Positions 8,784 to 17,204 of a DNA stretch of 64,000 nucleotides are shown here, in pieces. Position 1 is the stretch's first letter. Each line of letters begins with the position of its first letter. The notes under the pieces are model-generated. The model was not told where the DNA came from. It did not search any database and saw only the letters and a list, made by a program, of their open reading frames with translations. This DNA is from Streptomyces sp. YIM 130001 (lineage in GTDB: Bacteria; Actinomycetota; Actinomycetes; Streptomycetales; Streptomycetaceae), in the NCBI RefSeq assembly GCF_003574445.1, contig NZ_KZ984556.1:62001-126000 (forward strand). The letters run 5' to 3'. A program made the translations under genes and the position numbers.

Positions 8784-9764
8784 TCAGCGGCGGTGCACCG
8801 GGGCGGAGCCGTCGGCGCTGCTGCGGAGCCTGCTGATCACGCGGCGGGACACCAGGTCCGTACCCGGTCCGCGGTCGGTGAGATGCCACAGCGCGCCGCC
8901 TCGACGGATCACGAGGTCGGTGCGGCGGGGGTCGTGCCGGACGGGAGTGGCCGCCAGCGCGGTGACCGGGCCCGAGCCCGGCAACGGCAGCGTCCGGGGC
9001 CGGTACTCGCCGGGACGCACCGCGAGCAGCCCCGCTTCCCCGTCGGACAGGAAGGCGAGGAAGCCGTGGGCGGCATGCACCGCGGCGGCCCGCACCGCGC
9101 CCGGCAGGGCCGAGGCCCGGCCGGCGGGATCGGTCCACCTGCTGCCCTTCGGTGACACCTCCAGGACGCAGGGCCGCAACGCACCGGGGCCGGCCACGAG
9201 CAGCACCTCACGCACGTCCCGGCCGTCCGCGGCCGCGGGGGCGCAGGTGTCGCCCGCCGTCCAGGTCAGACGGGGATAGGCCGCCGGATCGGCCTGGTGG
9301 AGCCGGGGCCGGTCGCCGGGCGCCGGTGACAGGACGGTCCACAGCGCGCCGTCGGTGGTCTCGGCGAGACTGAGTCCGAGGGCAGGGCTCCCGGGCGGCG
9401 GCTCCTCGGCGGTGAAGGCGGCATCCGGGCTCCAGCGCAGGCGCTTCGCGGTGCCGCCGGAGTGGGCCAGTACCTCGAGGTGGTCGGGGCCGTTGCGGCT
9501 CTGCAGGACGCGCACGTCGTCGTAGCGGTGGCCCCCGGCGAAGTGCAGCCCTCCGCTCCACTCCCCCGGCGGCGGCGAGCCCGGTGGTGTTCGGGTGTGC
9601 TCGGGATCGGTGTTGTGCCACAGCACCCACAGACCGTCGTCCTCGTCGCAGAGGACGAGTTCCAGGTTGCCGCGCTCCCCGTAGCGGCCCTGGGACAGCC
9701 CGAGGCCGCCGCGCACGGGAGGCGGGCCTGCGCTGGTGAGGAGGGGCAAAGAGGCAGCTGACAT
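8784..9764 (-). CDS. Unknown protein, possible beta-propeller
   Basis: This 326-residue protein has no signal peptide and I could not assign it to a family. It is rich in Trp, Gly, Arg and Pro, with repeated short strands such as LELVLCDEDDGLWVLWHN, DGALWTVLSP and GGALWHLTDRG. This pattern suggests a propeller-like or tachylectin-like fold built from repeats of about 50 residues; that is an inference. The ATG at 9764 has GAGGA five to six bases upstream. It is convergent with the dehydratase and divergent from the Rossmann protein at 10035. Confidence 0.6.
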   Translation of the reverse strand: MSAASLPLLTSAGPPPVRGGLGLSQGRYGERGNLELVLCDEDDGLWVLWHNTDPEHTRTPPGSPPPGEWSGGLHFAGGHRYDDVRVLQSRNGPDHLEVLAHSGGTAKRLRWSPDAAFTAEEPPPGSPALGLSLAETTDGALWTVLSPAPGDRPRLHQADPAAYPRLTWTAGDTCAPAAADGRDVREVLLVAGPGALRPCVLEVSPKGSRWTDPAGRASALPGAVRAAAVHAAHGFLAFLSDGEAGLLAVRPGEYRPRTLPLPGSGPVTALAATPVRHDPRRTDLVIRRGGALWHLTDRGPGTDLVSRRVISRLRSSADGSAPVHRR

Positions 9765-10034
9765 GAGTGTCCTCGTCGCGGCCGGCCTGCTGGGATCCGG
9801 TGGCGCGGGCGCCTGGCCGGCCAGCTGCCGGCGCCACGTTGGCACCCTCGCACGACCAGGAATGCGCGTCAACGCCCACAAGTGAGCAACTTCGCGCAGA
9901 TCGAGCTTGCGAAAGCTGGCCCGCGCGGCCAAGACTGGGCATGCCACCGTCCTCGGTCACCCGGCCACCCCCGGCCACCTGCGGACGGACGGCCGCACCC
10001 ACGCGTCACCCCGGACCACGACGGAGCAGACTCC
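9765..10034. promoter_or_regulatory. Divergent intergenic region with a small inverted repeat
   Basis: This 270-bp region separates the unknown protein from the Rossmann protein. The only structure I see is AGCTT-gcga-AAGCT at 9904-9917 (perfect 5-bp arms), inside a looser TTCGC...GCGAA pair. No clear -10/-35 was assigned. Confidence 0.35.
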
Positions 10035-10688
10035 ATGCCGGACCCCGACCTGCCGGACCCCGACGGAGCCGTCGCGCCCCGACCCGAGCCCGGCGCGGCG
10101 ACAACGCCGGCGCCGCCGCGCCCCCGCGGCCACCTGCTGATCGCCGGAGCGACGGGCACCCTCCTGCCGGCCGTCCACCGGGCCACGGCCCGCGGCGACA
10201 CGGTCACCGCGCTGGCCAGGAACCACGCCGCGCTACGGGACTTGGAAGGCCTCACCGGCGGCCGTGCCCGACCGCTCCCCCGCGACTACGAGGCTCCGGG
10301 GCTCGCGGCGGCCCTGGCGGACGCCGCCCGGGAGAACCCGTTCACCGGCGCGCTCCTGTACTGCCCCCTCGCCTCGCCGCACACGGTGCGGGCTCTGTGC
10401 CGCGCCGTACCGCACGGCCCGGTGACGCTCGTACTGACCAGCGCCCACGCCGCTCCGGCCGACGGCGAACCCGCGGACTCGCCCTGGAGCACCGCGCGAC
10501 TGCCACTCGACGCCCGGCCGACGCCCGGATGCCGGCTGCTCGTCCTCGGGTGGCGACCGGAGACCGCGGACCGCCGATGGCACACCCCGGAGGAGATCTC
10601 CGACGCCGCACTGCGGGTCCAGGACGCGCATGAGGCGCACGACGCCGTACTGGGACAGGTACGCCCGTGGCTCTCGCGCCCGCGCTGA
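10035..10688 (+). CDS. Rossmann-fold (SDR-like) protein of unknown function
   Basis: This 217-residue protein opens with a Pro/Asp-rich tail of about 32 residues and then has a nucleotide-binding start, HLLIAGATGTLLPAV. A following strand/helix pattern ends in a short C-terminal helix. No YxxxK catalytic pair is obvious, so it may be an atypical SDR that binds NAD(P) without being a classical dehydrogenase. The ATG at 10035 follows ACGGAGCAG. It sits immediately before the first DeoR regulator. Confidence 0.6.
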   Translation: MPDPDLPDPDGAVAPRPEPGAATTPAPPRPRGHLLIAGATGTLLPAVHRATARGDTVTALARNHAALRDLEGLTGGRARPLPRDYEAPGLAAALADAARENPFTGALLYCPLASPHTVRALCRAVPHGPVTLVLTSAHAAPADGEPADSPWSTARLPLDARPTPGCRLLVLGWRPETADRRWHTPEEISDAALRVQDAHEAHDAVLGQVRPWLSRPR

Positions 10689-10795
10689 TGCCCGCCGCGT
10701 CCCGGTGCACACAGGCCGGGGAGGCCGTGACCGGCCCCGCGTACAGTTTCCCCGGAGACGGGCGGGCTGCCGGTCAACGAGGAGCGAGGGGACGC

Positions 10796-11551
10796 ATGCT
10801 GGGCGCCGAACGCCGCAACAAGCTGCTGCAGATGGTGGACGCGGTCGGTGTCGCGCACGTGGGGTCACTGGCCGAACGGCTCGGAGTCAGCCCTTCCACC
10901 ATCCGCCGCGACCTGTCCCACCTGCAGGAGCAGGGGCTGTTGAACCGGACGCACGGCGGGGCGGTCGCCCAGCAGGCCACCGAGGAGCCCGACCGCCCGG
11001 CACGCACCGGTGTGGCCTCGTGGGAGAAGCGGCAGCTCGCTCAGGAGGCGGTCCGCCACCTGCGTCCGGGCACGACGGTGCTGATCACCGGCGGCACCAC
11101 GACAGCCGCCCTCGCCCCGCTCCTCGACTCGATCCCGGACCTGACGGTGGTCACCAACTCACTTCACCTGGCCGGGGAGCTCGCGCACCACGAGTCGGTC
11201 ACGACCGTGGTGCTCGGCGGCTATCTCCGGCACCGGGAGATGTCCCTGCTCGGGCATCTGACGCGGCAGGCGCTCGAGGAGCTGCATATCGACGAGGCGT
11301 TCGTGGGCGCCTACGGCATCAACTCGGGCGGCATCAGCGGCGCACACGTCGACGAGGCCGAGACGGACCGGTGGCTGCTGTCGAAGGTGCAGCGCGTGAC
11401 GGTCCTGGTGGACGGTTCGAAGTTCGGCCGCTCCGGACCGGTACGGGTCGCCCCGGCCGGCCGGCTCCACCGGGTGATCACCGACAGCTCGGCGCCCGAG
11501 GCCGAGGTGGCCGCGCTCGTCAAGGCCGCCGTGGACGTCGTACGGGTCTGA
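10796..11551 (+). CDS. DeoR-family sugar regulator (copy 1)
   Basis: This 251-residue repressor has an N-terminal DeoR helix-turn-helix (ERRNKLLQMVD, LAERLGVSPSTIRRDLSHL, about 5-60) and a DeoRC sensor domain. The sensor contains ITGGTTTAAL, VVTNS and LVDGSKFG, the sugar-phosphate pocket typical of the family. It is clearly paralogous to the regulator at 16369-17148, sharing GAHVDEA, RHRE.SLLGHL and GRSGPVR/GRRGPVR. It is the best upstream candidate for binding the AGCA/TGCT palindromes at 12030-12062 and 22406-22438. The ATG at 10796 has a GAGGAGCGAGGGG ribosome binding site. Confidence 0.9.
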   Translation: MLGAERRNKLLQMVDAVGVAHVGSLAERLGVSPSTIRRDLSHLQEQGLLNRTHGGAVAQQATEEPDRPARTGVASWEKRQLAQEAVRHLRPGTTVLITGGTTTAALAPLLDSIPDLTVVTNSLHLAGELAHHESVTTVVLGGYLRHREMSLLGHLTRQALEELHIDEAFVGAYGINSGGISGAHVDEAETDRWLLSKVQRVTVLVDGSKFGRSGPVRVAPAGRLHRVITDSSAPEAEVAALVKAAVDVVRV

Positions 11552-11609
11552 GCCACCGGGCCCACGCACCCGACCGGCTCCTGCGGCGGCCCGCTCCCGG
11601 CGTGCGCGG

Positions 11610-11936
11610 TCAGGGCTGGTGGCCGATGCGCCCCGCGCTCCACTCCACCCAGACATCACCGGCCGGAACGTCCCACTCCTCGGCCAGCACCCGTCCGGCC
11701 TGACGCAGCGCGGCATCCATCGCCGCCGCGGGCCGGGGCGAGCCGTGCACGACCGCGAGAGGCCAGGACGGGAGCGCCGACTCCCCGCTGGCGGTGGCGG
11801 TCACCGGCGTGAGCACGGCGATCACGCCCGAGTCGGGCAGACCCAGCTCCCCCGCCGTCGCCCGGCACAGAGCGGCCAGCCGCGCCGCGTCGCGCTCGGG
11901 ACCCCCGCTCACCGCACAGACCTGGATGACGGGCAT
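11610..11936 (-). CDS. Tautomerase-superfamily small protein
   Basis: This 108-residue protein begins MPVIQVCAV once the start at 11936 is chosen, giving the N-terminal proline that serves as catalytic base in 4-oxalocrotonate tautomerase and MIF-like enzymes. The start four codons upstream would bury that proline and has its AGGA directly against the ATG, whereas 11936 has GAGG six bases upstream. I infer a keto-enol tautomerase acting on an intermediate of the island. It is divergent from the sugar transporter, and the shared palindrome at 12030-12062 lies about 94 bp upstream. Confidence 0.65.
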   Translation of the reverse strand: MPVIQVCAVSGGPERDAARLAALCRATAGELGLPDSGVIAVLTPVTATASGESALPSWPLAVVHGSPRPAAAMDAALRQAGRVLAEEWDVPAGDVWVEWSAGRIGHQP

Positions 11937-12029
11937 GTCGCACCTCATTCCTGTGGGCCGTCGGAGCTCTCCTGGAGCGTCGGACGGTCAGACCGTAGGC
12001 CGCCCCCTGGAGAGCGTCAAGGGGAAATG

Positions 12030-12062
12030 AGCAAAAGAAAGCATGACTTGCTTGTTATTGAC
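12030..12062. promoter_or_regulatory. 33-bp palindromic operator (copy 1)
   Basis: The architecture is AGCA-N6-AGCA, a 5-nt spacer, then TGCT-N6-TGAC, which gives two 14-nt arms. The arms are AGCAAAAGAAAGCA (12030-12043) and TGCTTGTTATTGAC (12049-12062). The same layout recurs at 22406-22438. Quartets are spaced 10 bp, one helical turn, as expected for a dimer-of-dimers repressor. It sits between the divergent tautomerase and transporter operon, so it may control both. DeoR-type binding is inferred. Confidence 0.7.
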
Positions 12063-12147
12063 TGGTCTTGGTGAGGGGGATAGAAAGCACTCATCGTCGG
12101 CCACCGACGAGGCCGGAACCCGCCCATGGCATCTGGAGGAATACGGC

Positions 12148-13452
12148 ATGTCAGTCACCAGGCGCGCGCTGCTCGGCACCGCCGTGGCCGGAGCCGGAGC
12201 CGTCGCCGTCGCGCGCCGCTCGGGATTCACGCCCTCCAACACCGGAAGCGCGGGGCCGGACACACTGACCTTCGCCCTCTGGGGAACCGAGGCGGAGACC
12301 GCGGCTTTTCAGTCACTGGCCAGGACCTACGAACGTCGCAACCGGGGCATCCGGGTGCACATCAAGGTCGAGCCGTACCAGCAGATGTACACCAACATGG
12401 ACGCGCTGCTCGCCGGCGGCCGCGCCCCCGACCTGTTCCGCTGCGACTACGCCAACCTCGGCATGTACAGCGCGAGCGACCAACTCCTCGACCTGTCCCC
12501 GTACTTCAGCAAGGCGGAGCGCGGGAACTTCCTGCCGGCACTGTGGGAGGCGGTGTGCCACGACGGCCGTCCGTACGCGGTCCCGCACCACACCGACACC
12601 ACCGCCGTCCTCTACCGCAAGGACATGTTCGAGCGCGCAGGCATCACCGAGGTGCCCGGCCGGCTCGAAGACGCCTGGACCTGGGGCGAGTTCGGCGAGA
12701 TCTGCGCAAGACTGAGCAAGAAGCTCGATCACGTCTATCCCTTCACCTACCCGTGGCAGCAGGCGGGCGCGTTCCGCTGGCTGACCTGGCTGTGGGAGGC
12801 CGGCGGTCATCTGCTCGATTCCGACCTGAGCGCGCCGGCCCTCGATTCGGCCGCCGGGCTGCGGGCGATGCGCTTCACCCAGGACTTCTTCCGCCAGGGC
12901 TGGATCCCGCCCAACAGCTCCGTGAAGACCTCGTCCTTCCCGGACTCCCTCTTCAACGCCGGTACCACGGCGATGGCGTTCGCCGGTGACTTCCTGCTCC
13001 CGCAGATCGCCGCGGGCGGCCTGGACCCGAAGCTGTACGGCGTCACGTACCAGCCCCGCGACCGGATCGCCGCCACCGACCTCGGCGGCAATGCCGTGGT
13101 GGCCACCCGCACCACCGAGAACCCCGAACTGGCCGCCGATTTCCTCAAGTTCCTGGTGAGCGAGGAGGTGATGCGGTGGTACTGCGAGAAGACCGTCGTC
13201 CTGCCCACCAGGCCCGACCTCCTCGAGCAGCGCCTCGACTACGTGGAACGCCCCGACCTCATGCCCGTCTTCGCCGACCAGGCCACCACCCTGACTCCGG
13301 CCATGACCGCCGAGGTCGCGGTGCCCTTCTTCGGCCGGATCAACGCCGCGCTCCAGGACGAGCTGGAGGCCGCCTTCGTCAGCGGTCAGTCGGCCGAGGA
13401 GACCCTCCAGAAGATCGCCGACGCCACCGGCGCGGCCATCGCCGCCCAGTGA
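12148..13452 (+). CDS. CUT1 sugar ABC transporter, Tat-exported substrate-binding protein
   Basis: This 434-residue extracellular solute-binding protein (family 1) starts with a twin-arginine signal (VTRRALLGTAVAGAG) and shows no clear lipobox. The mature part has typical features: TLTFALWGTEAE near 40, APDLFRCDYANLG near 100, and PYAVPHHTDTTAVLYRKDMF near 150. It captures an oligosaccharide outside the membrane for the two permeases downstream. The ATG at 12148 has GGAGGA eight bases upstream. It is the first gene of an eight-gene rightward unit running to 19113. Confidence 0.92.
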   Translation: MSVTRRALLGTAVAGAGAVAVARRSGFTPSNTGSAGPDTLTFALWGTEAETAAFQSLARTYERRNRGIRVHIKVEPYQQMYTNMDALLAGGRAPDLFRCDYANLGMYSASDQLLDLSPYFSKAERGNFLPALWEAVCHDGRPYAVPHHTDTTAVLYRKDMFERAGITEVPGRLEDAWTWGEFGEICARLSKKLDHVYPFTYPWQQAGAFRWLTWLWEAGGHLLDSDLSAPALDSAAGLRAMRFTQDFFRQGWIPPNSSVKTSSFPDSLFNAGTTAMAFAGDFLLPQIAAGGLDPKLYGVTYQPRDRIAATDLGGNAVVATRTTENPELAADFLKFLVSEEVMRWYCEKTVVLPTRPDLLEQRLDYVERPDLMPVFADQATTLTPAMTAEVAVPFFGRINAALQDELEAAFVSGQSAEETLQKIADATGAAIAAQ

Positions 13453-13484
13453 ACTCCGCCTCTTCCCTCCGCCACGGAGCTGCC

Positions 13485-14438
13485 ATGGCCACCGTCACCA
13501 CCCCCGCCCGCACCTCGCCGACCGAGCCTCCCGCCTCTCCCCGCGGCCGGCGCCGTCCCAGGTCCGCCGCCCGGATGCGCGAGTCCCTCTCCGCCTGGAC
13601 GATGCTCGCTCCCAACCTGAGCCTGGTCACCGTCTTCCTCCTGGTGCCCCTGGTCATGGCCCTGGTCCTGAGCTTCCAGTACAGCACCGGCCTCACCTCG
13701 CCGAGCTGGGCCGGACTCGCCAACTACCGCCAGCTCCTGGACGATCCGGTCTTCTGGCGGACGGTGGCGAACACCGCCGTGTTCTGTCTGGCCACGGTGC
13801 CCATCGAGATGGCGATGGGCCTGGGCCTCGCGCTGCTGTTCAACTCGGTGATGCCGGCCCGGCCGGTCTGGCGCACCCTCGTGTACCTGCCGATGGTCAT
13901 CTCCGGTGTCGCCACGGCGCTGATCGGCACCCTGATGTTCGACGAGAACATCGGCCTGTTGAACAAGCTGATCGGCGCGGTGGGGATCGACAGTCTGCCG
14001 TGGCAGACCGACGGCGCCGCCGCCATGGGGTCGGTCATCCTGATCACCCTGTGGATGCGGGTCGGCTTCAACATGGTCATCTATCTGGCCGGACTCCAGG
14101 GCATCTCACCCGAGTTGTACGAGGCCGCGCGGGTCGAGGGTGCGAGCTACTGGCAGCAACTGCGCAACATCACCGTGCCGATGCTGGGGCCGTCCACCTT
14201 CTTCCTGCTGATCATGAACGTCATCTACTCGTTCCAGGTCTTCGACACCGTCTTCGTCATGACACTGGGCGGCCCCGGTCACGCCACCGACGTCATGATC
14301 ACGTACGCGTACCGCAACGGCTTCGAAGGACGCCAGCAGGGCTACGCGGCGGCGATCGGCATCGTGCTCTACCTGCTCGTCATGGCCTTCACCGCACTCC
14401 AGTGGCGCTTCAGCCGCAACCGGGACACGGTCGGCTGA
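13485..14438 (+). CDS. CUT1 sugar ABC transporter permease (MalF/UgpA type)
   Basis: This 317-residue integral membrane protein has about six transmembrane segments after a basic cytoplasmic N-terminus. The EAA loop that docks the ATPase reads LYEAARVEGASYWQQLRNITVPML (near 225-250), with the conserved Gly. The start ATG at 13485 follows ACGGAG. It pairs with the permease at 14485. No ATPase gene is present in the cluster. Confidence 0.92.
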   Translation: MATVTTPARTSPTEPPASPRGRRRPRSAARMRESLSAWTMLAPNLSLVTVFLLVPLVMALVLSFQYSTGLTSPSWAGLANYRQLLDDPVFWRTVANTAVFCLATVPIEMAMGLGLALLFNSVMPARPVWRTLVYLPMVISGVATALIGTLMFDENIGLLNKLIGAVGIDSLPWQTDGAAAMGSVILITLWMRVGFNMVIYLAGLQGISPELYEAARVEGASYWQQLRNITVPMLGPSTFFLLIMNVIYSFQVFDTVFVMTLGGPGHATDVMITYAYRNGFEGRQQGYAAAIGIVLYLLVMAFTALQWRFSRNRDTVG

Positions 14439-14484
14439 CCCCGACCGCCGCTCCCCTCCCTCCGCCCCGTCCCGAAGGACTCCG

Positions 14485-15357
14485 ATGTCCACGATCGCAA
14501 CGAAACCTGCTGGGCCGGACACGAGTTACTCCGCCCGCCACCGACGCGCGAAGCGCCTGAAGTACGTCCGGGTCGCGGCGGCGGCCCTCGCCGGCCTGGC
14601 CATGGCACTCCCGCTGTTCTGGATGCTGCTGACGGCCTTCTCGCCCCTGTCCGACCTGCACACCACCAGCCTCCACTGGTGGCCGAGCCGCTTCACCCTG
14701 GACAACTTCCGGATCGTCTTCGACTTCCCGGTGTGGACATGGGCCATGAACTCCACGGTGATCACCTGCTGCGTGGTCGCGATCACCGTCACGATCAACC
14801 TGCTCGCCGGCTACGTGTTCGCGAAGATGCGCTTCCGCGGCCGCAACCTGGTCTTCCTCGTGCTCCTGAGCACCATGACGGTGCCGGTGCAGGTCCTGAT
14901 GGTCCCGCAGTTCAAACTCGTCAGCGGTATGGGCCTGTTCGGCAGTTTCTGGGCGGTCATCCTGCCCGCCTCGTCCACCGCGTTCGGCATCTTCCTGGCC
15001 CGGCAGTTCATGCTCGGCATCCCCGACGAGATCCTCGAGGCCGCCCGCATCGACGGAGCGGGCCAGCTGCGCACCTTCGTGACCGTGGTGCTGCCCCTGT
15101 GCAAGCCGCTCATCGCCGTGCTGTCGCTGCTGACCTTCCTGTACCAGTGGAACGACTTCGCCTGGCCGCTGACGGTCCTCAAGGACTCGCGGCTCTACAC
15201 CCTCTCCGTCGGCATGCAGTTCGTGAACGGCGAATACACCGCCAACTACGGCGCGATCATGGCCCTCGCCCTGCTGTCCGTCCTGCCCATGGTCGTGATC
15301 TTCCTGTGCTTCCAGAAGTACTTCGTCCAGGGCTTCGCACGATCGGGAATCAAGTGA
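14485..15357 (+). CDS. CUT1 sugar ABC transporter permease (MalG/UgpE type)
   Basis: This 290-residue inner-membrane permease has about six hydrophobic segments and an EAA loop EILEAARIDGAGQLRTF near 190-206, ending in the family-typical YFVQGFARSGIK. Its TGA shares one base with the ATG of the next gene (TGATG), so the transporter and the dehydrogenase are translationally coupled. Energy is probably supplied by the shared MsiK-type ATPase that serves many CUT1 systems in Streptomyces (established knowledge; that gene is not in the window). Confidence 0.92.
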   Translation: MSTIATKPAGPDTSYSARHRRAKRLKYVRVAAAALAGLAMALPLFWMLLTAFSPLSDLHTTSLHWWPSRFTLDNFRIVFDFPVWTWAMNSTVITCCVVAITVTINLLAGYVFAKMRFRGRNLVFLVLLSTMTVPVQVLMVPQFKLVSGMGLFGSFWAVILPASSTAFGIFLARQFMLGIPDEILEAARIDGAGQLRTFVTVVLPLCKPLIAVLSLLTFLYQWNDFAWPLTVLKDSRLYTLSVGMQFVNGEYTANYGAIMALALLSVLPMVVIFLCFQKYFVQGFARSGIK

Positions 15358-16385
15358 TGACCTCCGCCAACGGCTCCTCCGGCACCGTCCGTTACCTCAG
15401 CACCCTCGCCTTCTCCGACAGGTGGCTCGACCGCCTTCGGGAGCGTGTACCCGGCCTCGAGATCACCCAGATCACCGCCCGGAAGGCCGCCGACGTCCCC
15501 GACGAGGTGTGGCGGCGCACCCAGATCCTGCACACCGGCGCGGTGTTCCCGGATCCCGGCCGGGCACCGGCGCTCGAGTGGATCCAGCTCGACACCTCGG
15601 GCGCCGATCACCTCGAGGGGACGCCCGCCTGGGAGCTGCCCGTGCCCATCACCTCCATCGGCGGCATCTCGCCGGTGCCGATGGCCGAGTACGTGATGAT
15701 GATGGTCCTGGGCCTCGCCCACCGCCTGCCCCGTGCGGTGGCGATCCAGCAGTCCGCCGACTGGCCGTCGCTGAGCCGGCGTTGGAACACGCTGATGCCG
15801 CGTTCCCTGCGGGACGCCACTCTCGGTGTCATCGGATACGGCCGGATCGGCCAGGAGATCGGCCGTCTCGCCCGTGCACACCGGATGAACGTCCTCGGCC
15901 TCAAGCGCGGCGCGGCGCCCCGTACCGGCGCCTACTTCGGCGCCGCGGCGCGGGACGAGGCCGATGCCGAGATCTACACCCCGGACCGCCTGTACGAGTT
16001 CCTCGCCCGCTGCGACTACCTCGTGGTCACCTGCCCGCTCACGGACGAGACCCGCAACATGGTCGACGCCGGCGCCCTGGCCGCTCTCAAGGAGGGCGCG
16101 ATGGTCGTCAACGTCGCGCGCGGCGGCATCGTCGACGAGGAGGCCCTGCGGCAGGCACTGCGCTCGGGCCAGGTGGCGGGCGCCGCGCTCGACGTCTTCG
16201 ACGAGGAGCCACTGAGCGCGGAAAGTCCGTGGTGGACCGAGCCGGGCGTACTGCTGACCCCGCACGTAGCGGGGTTCGCACCGGACTACGAGGAGCAGGT
16301 CCTGCGCCTCGTCGGCGAGAACGTCGAGCGGCACCTGGCCGGCTCGGACCTGCTCAACCTGGTGGACCGTGGCCGTGGCTACTGA
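15357..16385 (+). CDS. D-isomer-specific 2-hydroxyacid dehydrogenase
   Basis: This 342-residue NAD(P)-dependent oxidoreductase has a nucleotide-binding motif LGVIGYGRIGQEIGRLAR near 158-175 and the catalytic Arg region NVARGGIVDEEAL near 250. A Glu (DVFDEEPL) and His (LLTPHVAG) complete the catalytic set. It probably interconverts a 2-keto acid and the corresponding D-2-hydroxy acid in the cytoplasm. Its start overlaps the permease stop and its end overlaps the next regulator by 17 nt, so it belongs to the transport operon. Confidence 0.9.
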   Translation: MTSANGSSGTVRYLSTLAFSDRWLDRLRERVPGLEITQITARKAADVPDEVWRRTQILHTGAVFPDPGRAPALEWIQLDTSGADHLEGTPAWELPVPITSIGGISPVPMAEYVMMMVLGLAHRLPRAVAIQQSADWPSLSRRWNTLMPRSLRDATLGVIGYGRIGQEIGRLARAHRMNVLGLKRGAAPRTGAYFGAAARDEADAEIYTPDRLYEFLARCDYLVVTCPLTDETRNMVDAGALAALKEGAMVVNVARGGIVDEEALRQALRSGQVAGAALDVFDEEPLSAESPWWTEPGVLLTPHVAGFAPDYEEQVLRLVGENVERHLAGSDLLNLVDRGRGY

Positions 16386-17148
16386 CTTCCTCCTGGCGCC
16401 GCAGCGCCACCATGCCGTCCTCGACCGCCTGCGCAACCGGGGTGCGGTCAACGTCGTCGAGCTGTCCCGGCTGCTGCGCATCAGCCCGTCCACCGTCCGC
16501 CGGGACCTGCGCGACATGGAACTCCAGGGCCTGCTGCGACGGGTGCACGGCGGGGCCACCGTCGTCGCCGACGCGGTGGAGCCGGACCAACCGGCCCGGG
16601 CCGCCGAGCAGCCCGAGGCGAAGCGGCGCATCGCCGGCGCCGCGCTGTCCCTGGTCCGTGACCACAGCACGATCCTGATCAGCGGCGGCACCACCACGGA
16701 GGCACTGGCCGGCCGGCTCGCCGAGCGCCGCGGCCTCACCGTCGTCACCAACGCCCTGCCGATCGCCCAGATCCTCTCCGCCACCGCCTCGATCGACGTG
16801 ATAGTCATCGGCGGAGTGCTGCGCCACCGCGAGCAGTCCCTGCTCGGACATCTGGCGGAACTGGCTCTCAGCGAGCTGCAGATAGACCAGGTCTTCAGCA
16901 GTGCGTACGGACTGCACGCGGAAGCCGGCCTCACCGGCGCCCACGTCGACGAGGCCCAGACGGACCGCGCGCTGCTCGACGCCGGGCGCGACATCGTGGT
17001 CCTCGCCGACGAGTCGAAGCTCGGGCGCAGAGGTCCCGTTCGGCTCGCTCCCGTGGAACGGGTCGGCACCCTCGTCACCGACGCCGCGCCCGCGCACCCC
17101 GTGCCCGCCGCGGTCGTCGGTGTCGGCGGACGCGTACTGCACGCCTGA
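16369..17148 (+). CDS. DeoR-family sugar regulator (copy 2)
   Basis: This 259-residue repressor is paralogous to 10796-11551, with HTH LLRISPSTVRRDLRDMEL (about 35-52) and a sensor domain bearing ISGGTTTEAL, VVTNALP and LADESKLG. It starts within the end of the dehydrogenase gene, at GTG 16369 or the in-frame GTG two codons on, so it is made from the operon mRNA. Two related regulators and two copies of a shared palindrome suggest cross-regulation or two effectors. Which protein binds which site is unresolved. Confidence 0.9.
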   Translation: MAVATDFLLAPQRHHAVLDRLRNRGAVNVVELSRLLRISPSTVRRDLRDMELQGLLRRVHGGATVVADAVEPDQPARAAEQPEAKRRIAGAALSLVRDHSTILISGGTTTEALAGRLAERRGLTVVTNALPIAQILSATASIDVIVIGGVLRHREQSLLGHLAELALSELQIDQVFSSAYGLHAEAGLTGAHVDEAQTDRALLDAGRDIVVLADESKLGRRGPVRLAPVERVGTLVTDAAPAHPVPAAVVGVGGRVLHA

Positions 17149-17204
17149 GCCGGCCGAACCGCCCTGCGCCGCGGCCGTCTCCCCCCGAACCGAATCGAGC
17201 CCTC

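Noticed and set aside
9882..10034. Upstream start of the Rossmann protein
   Set aside because: The added residues are low-complexity and overlap the intergenic inverted repeat; ATG 10035 has the better ribosome site.
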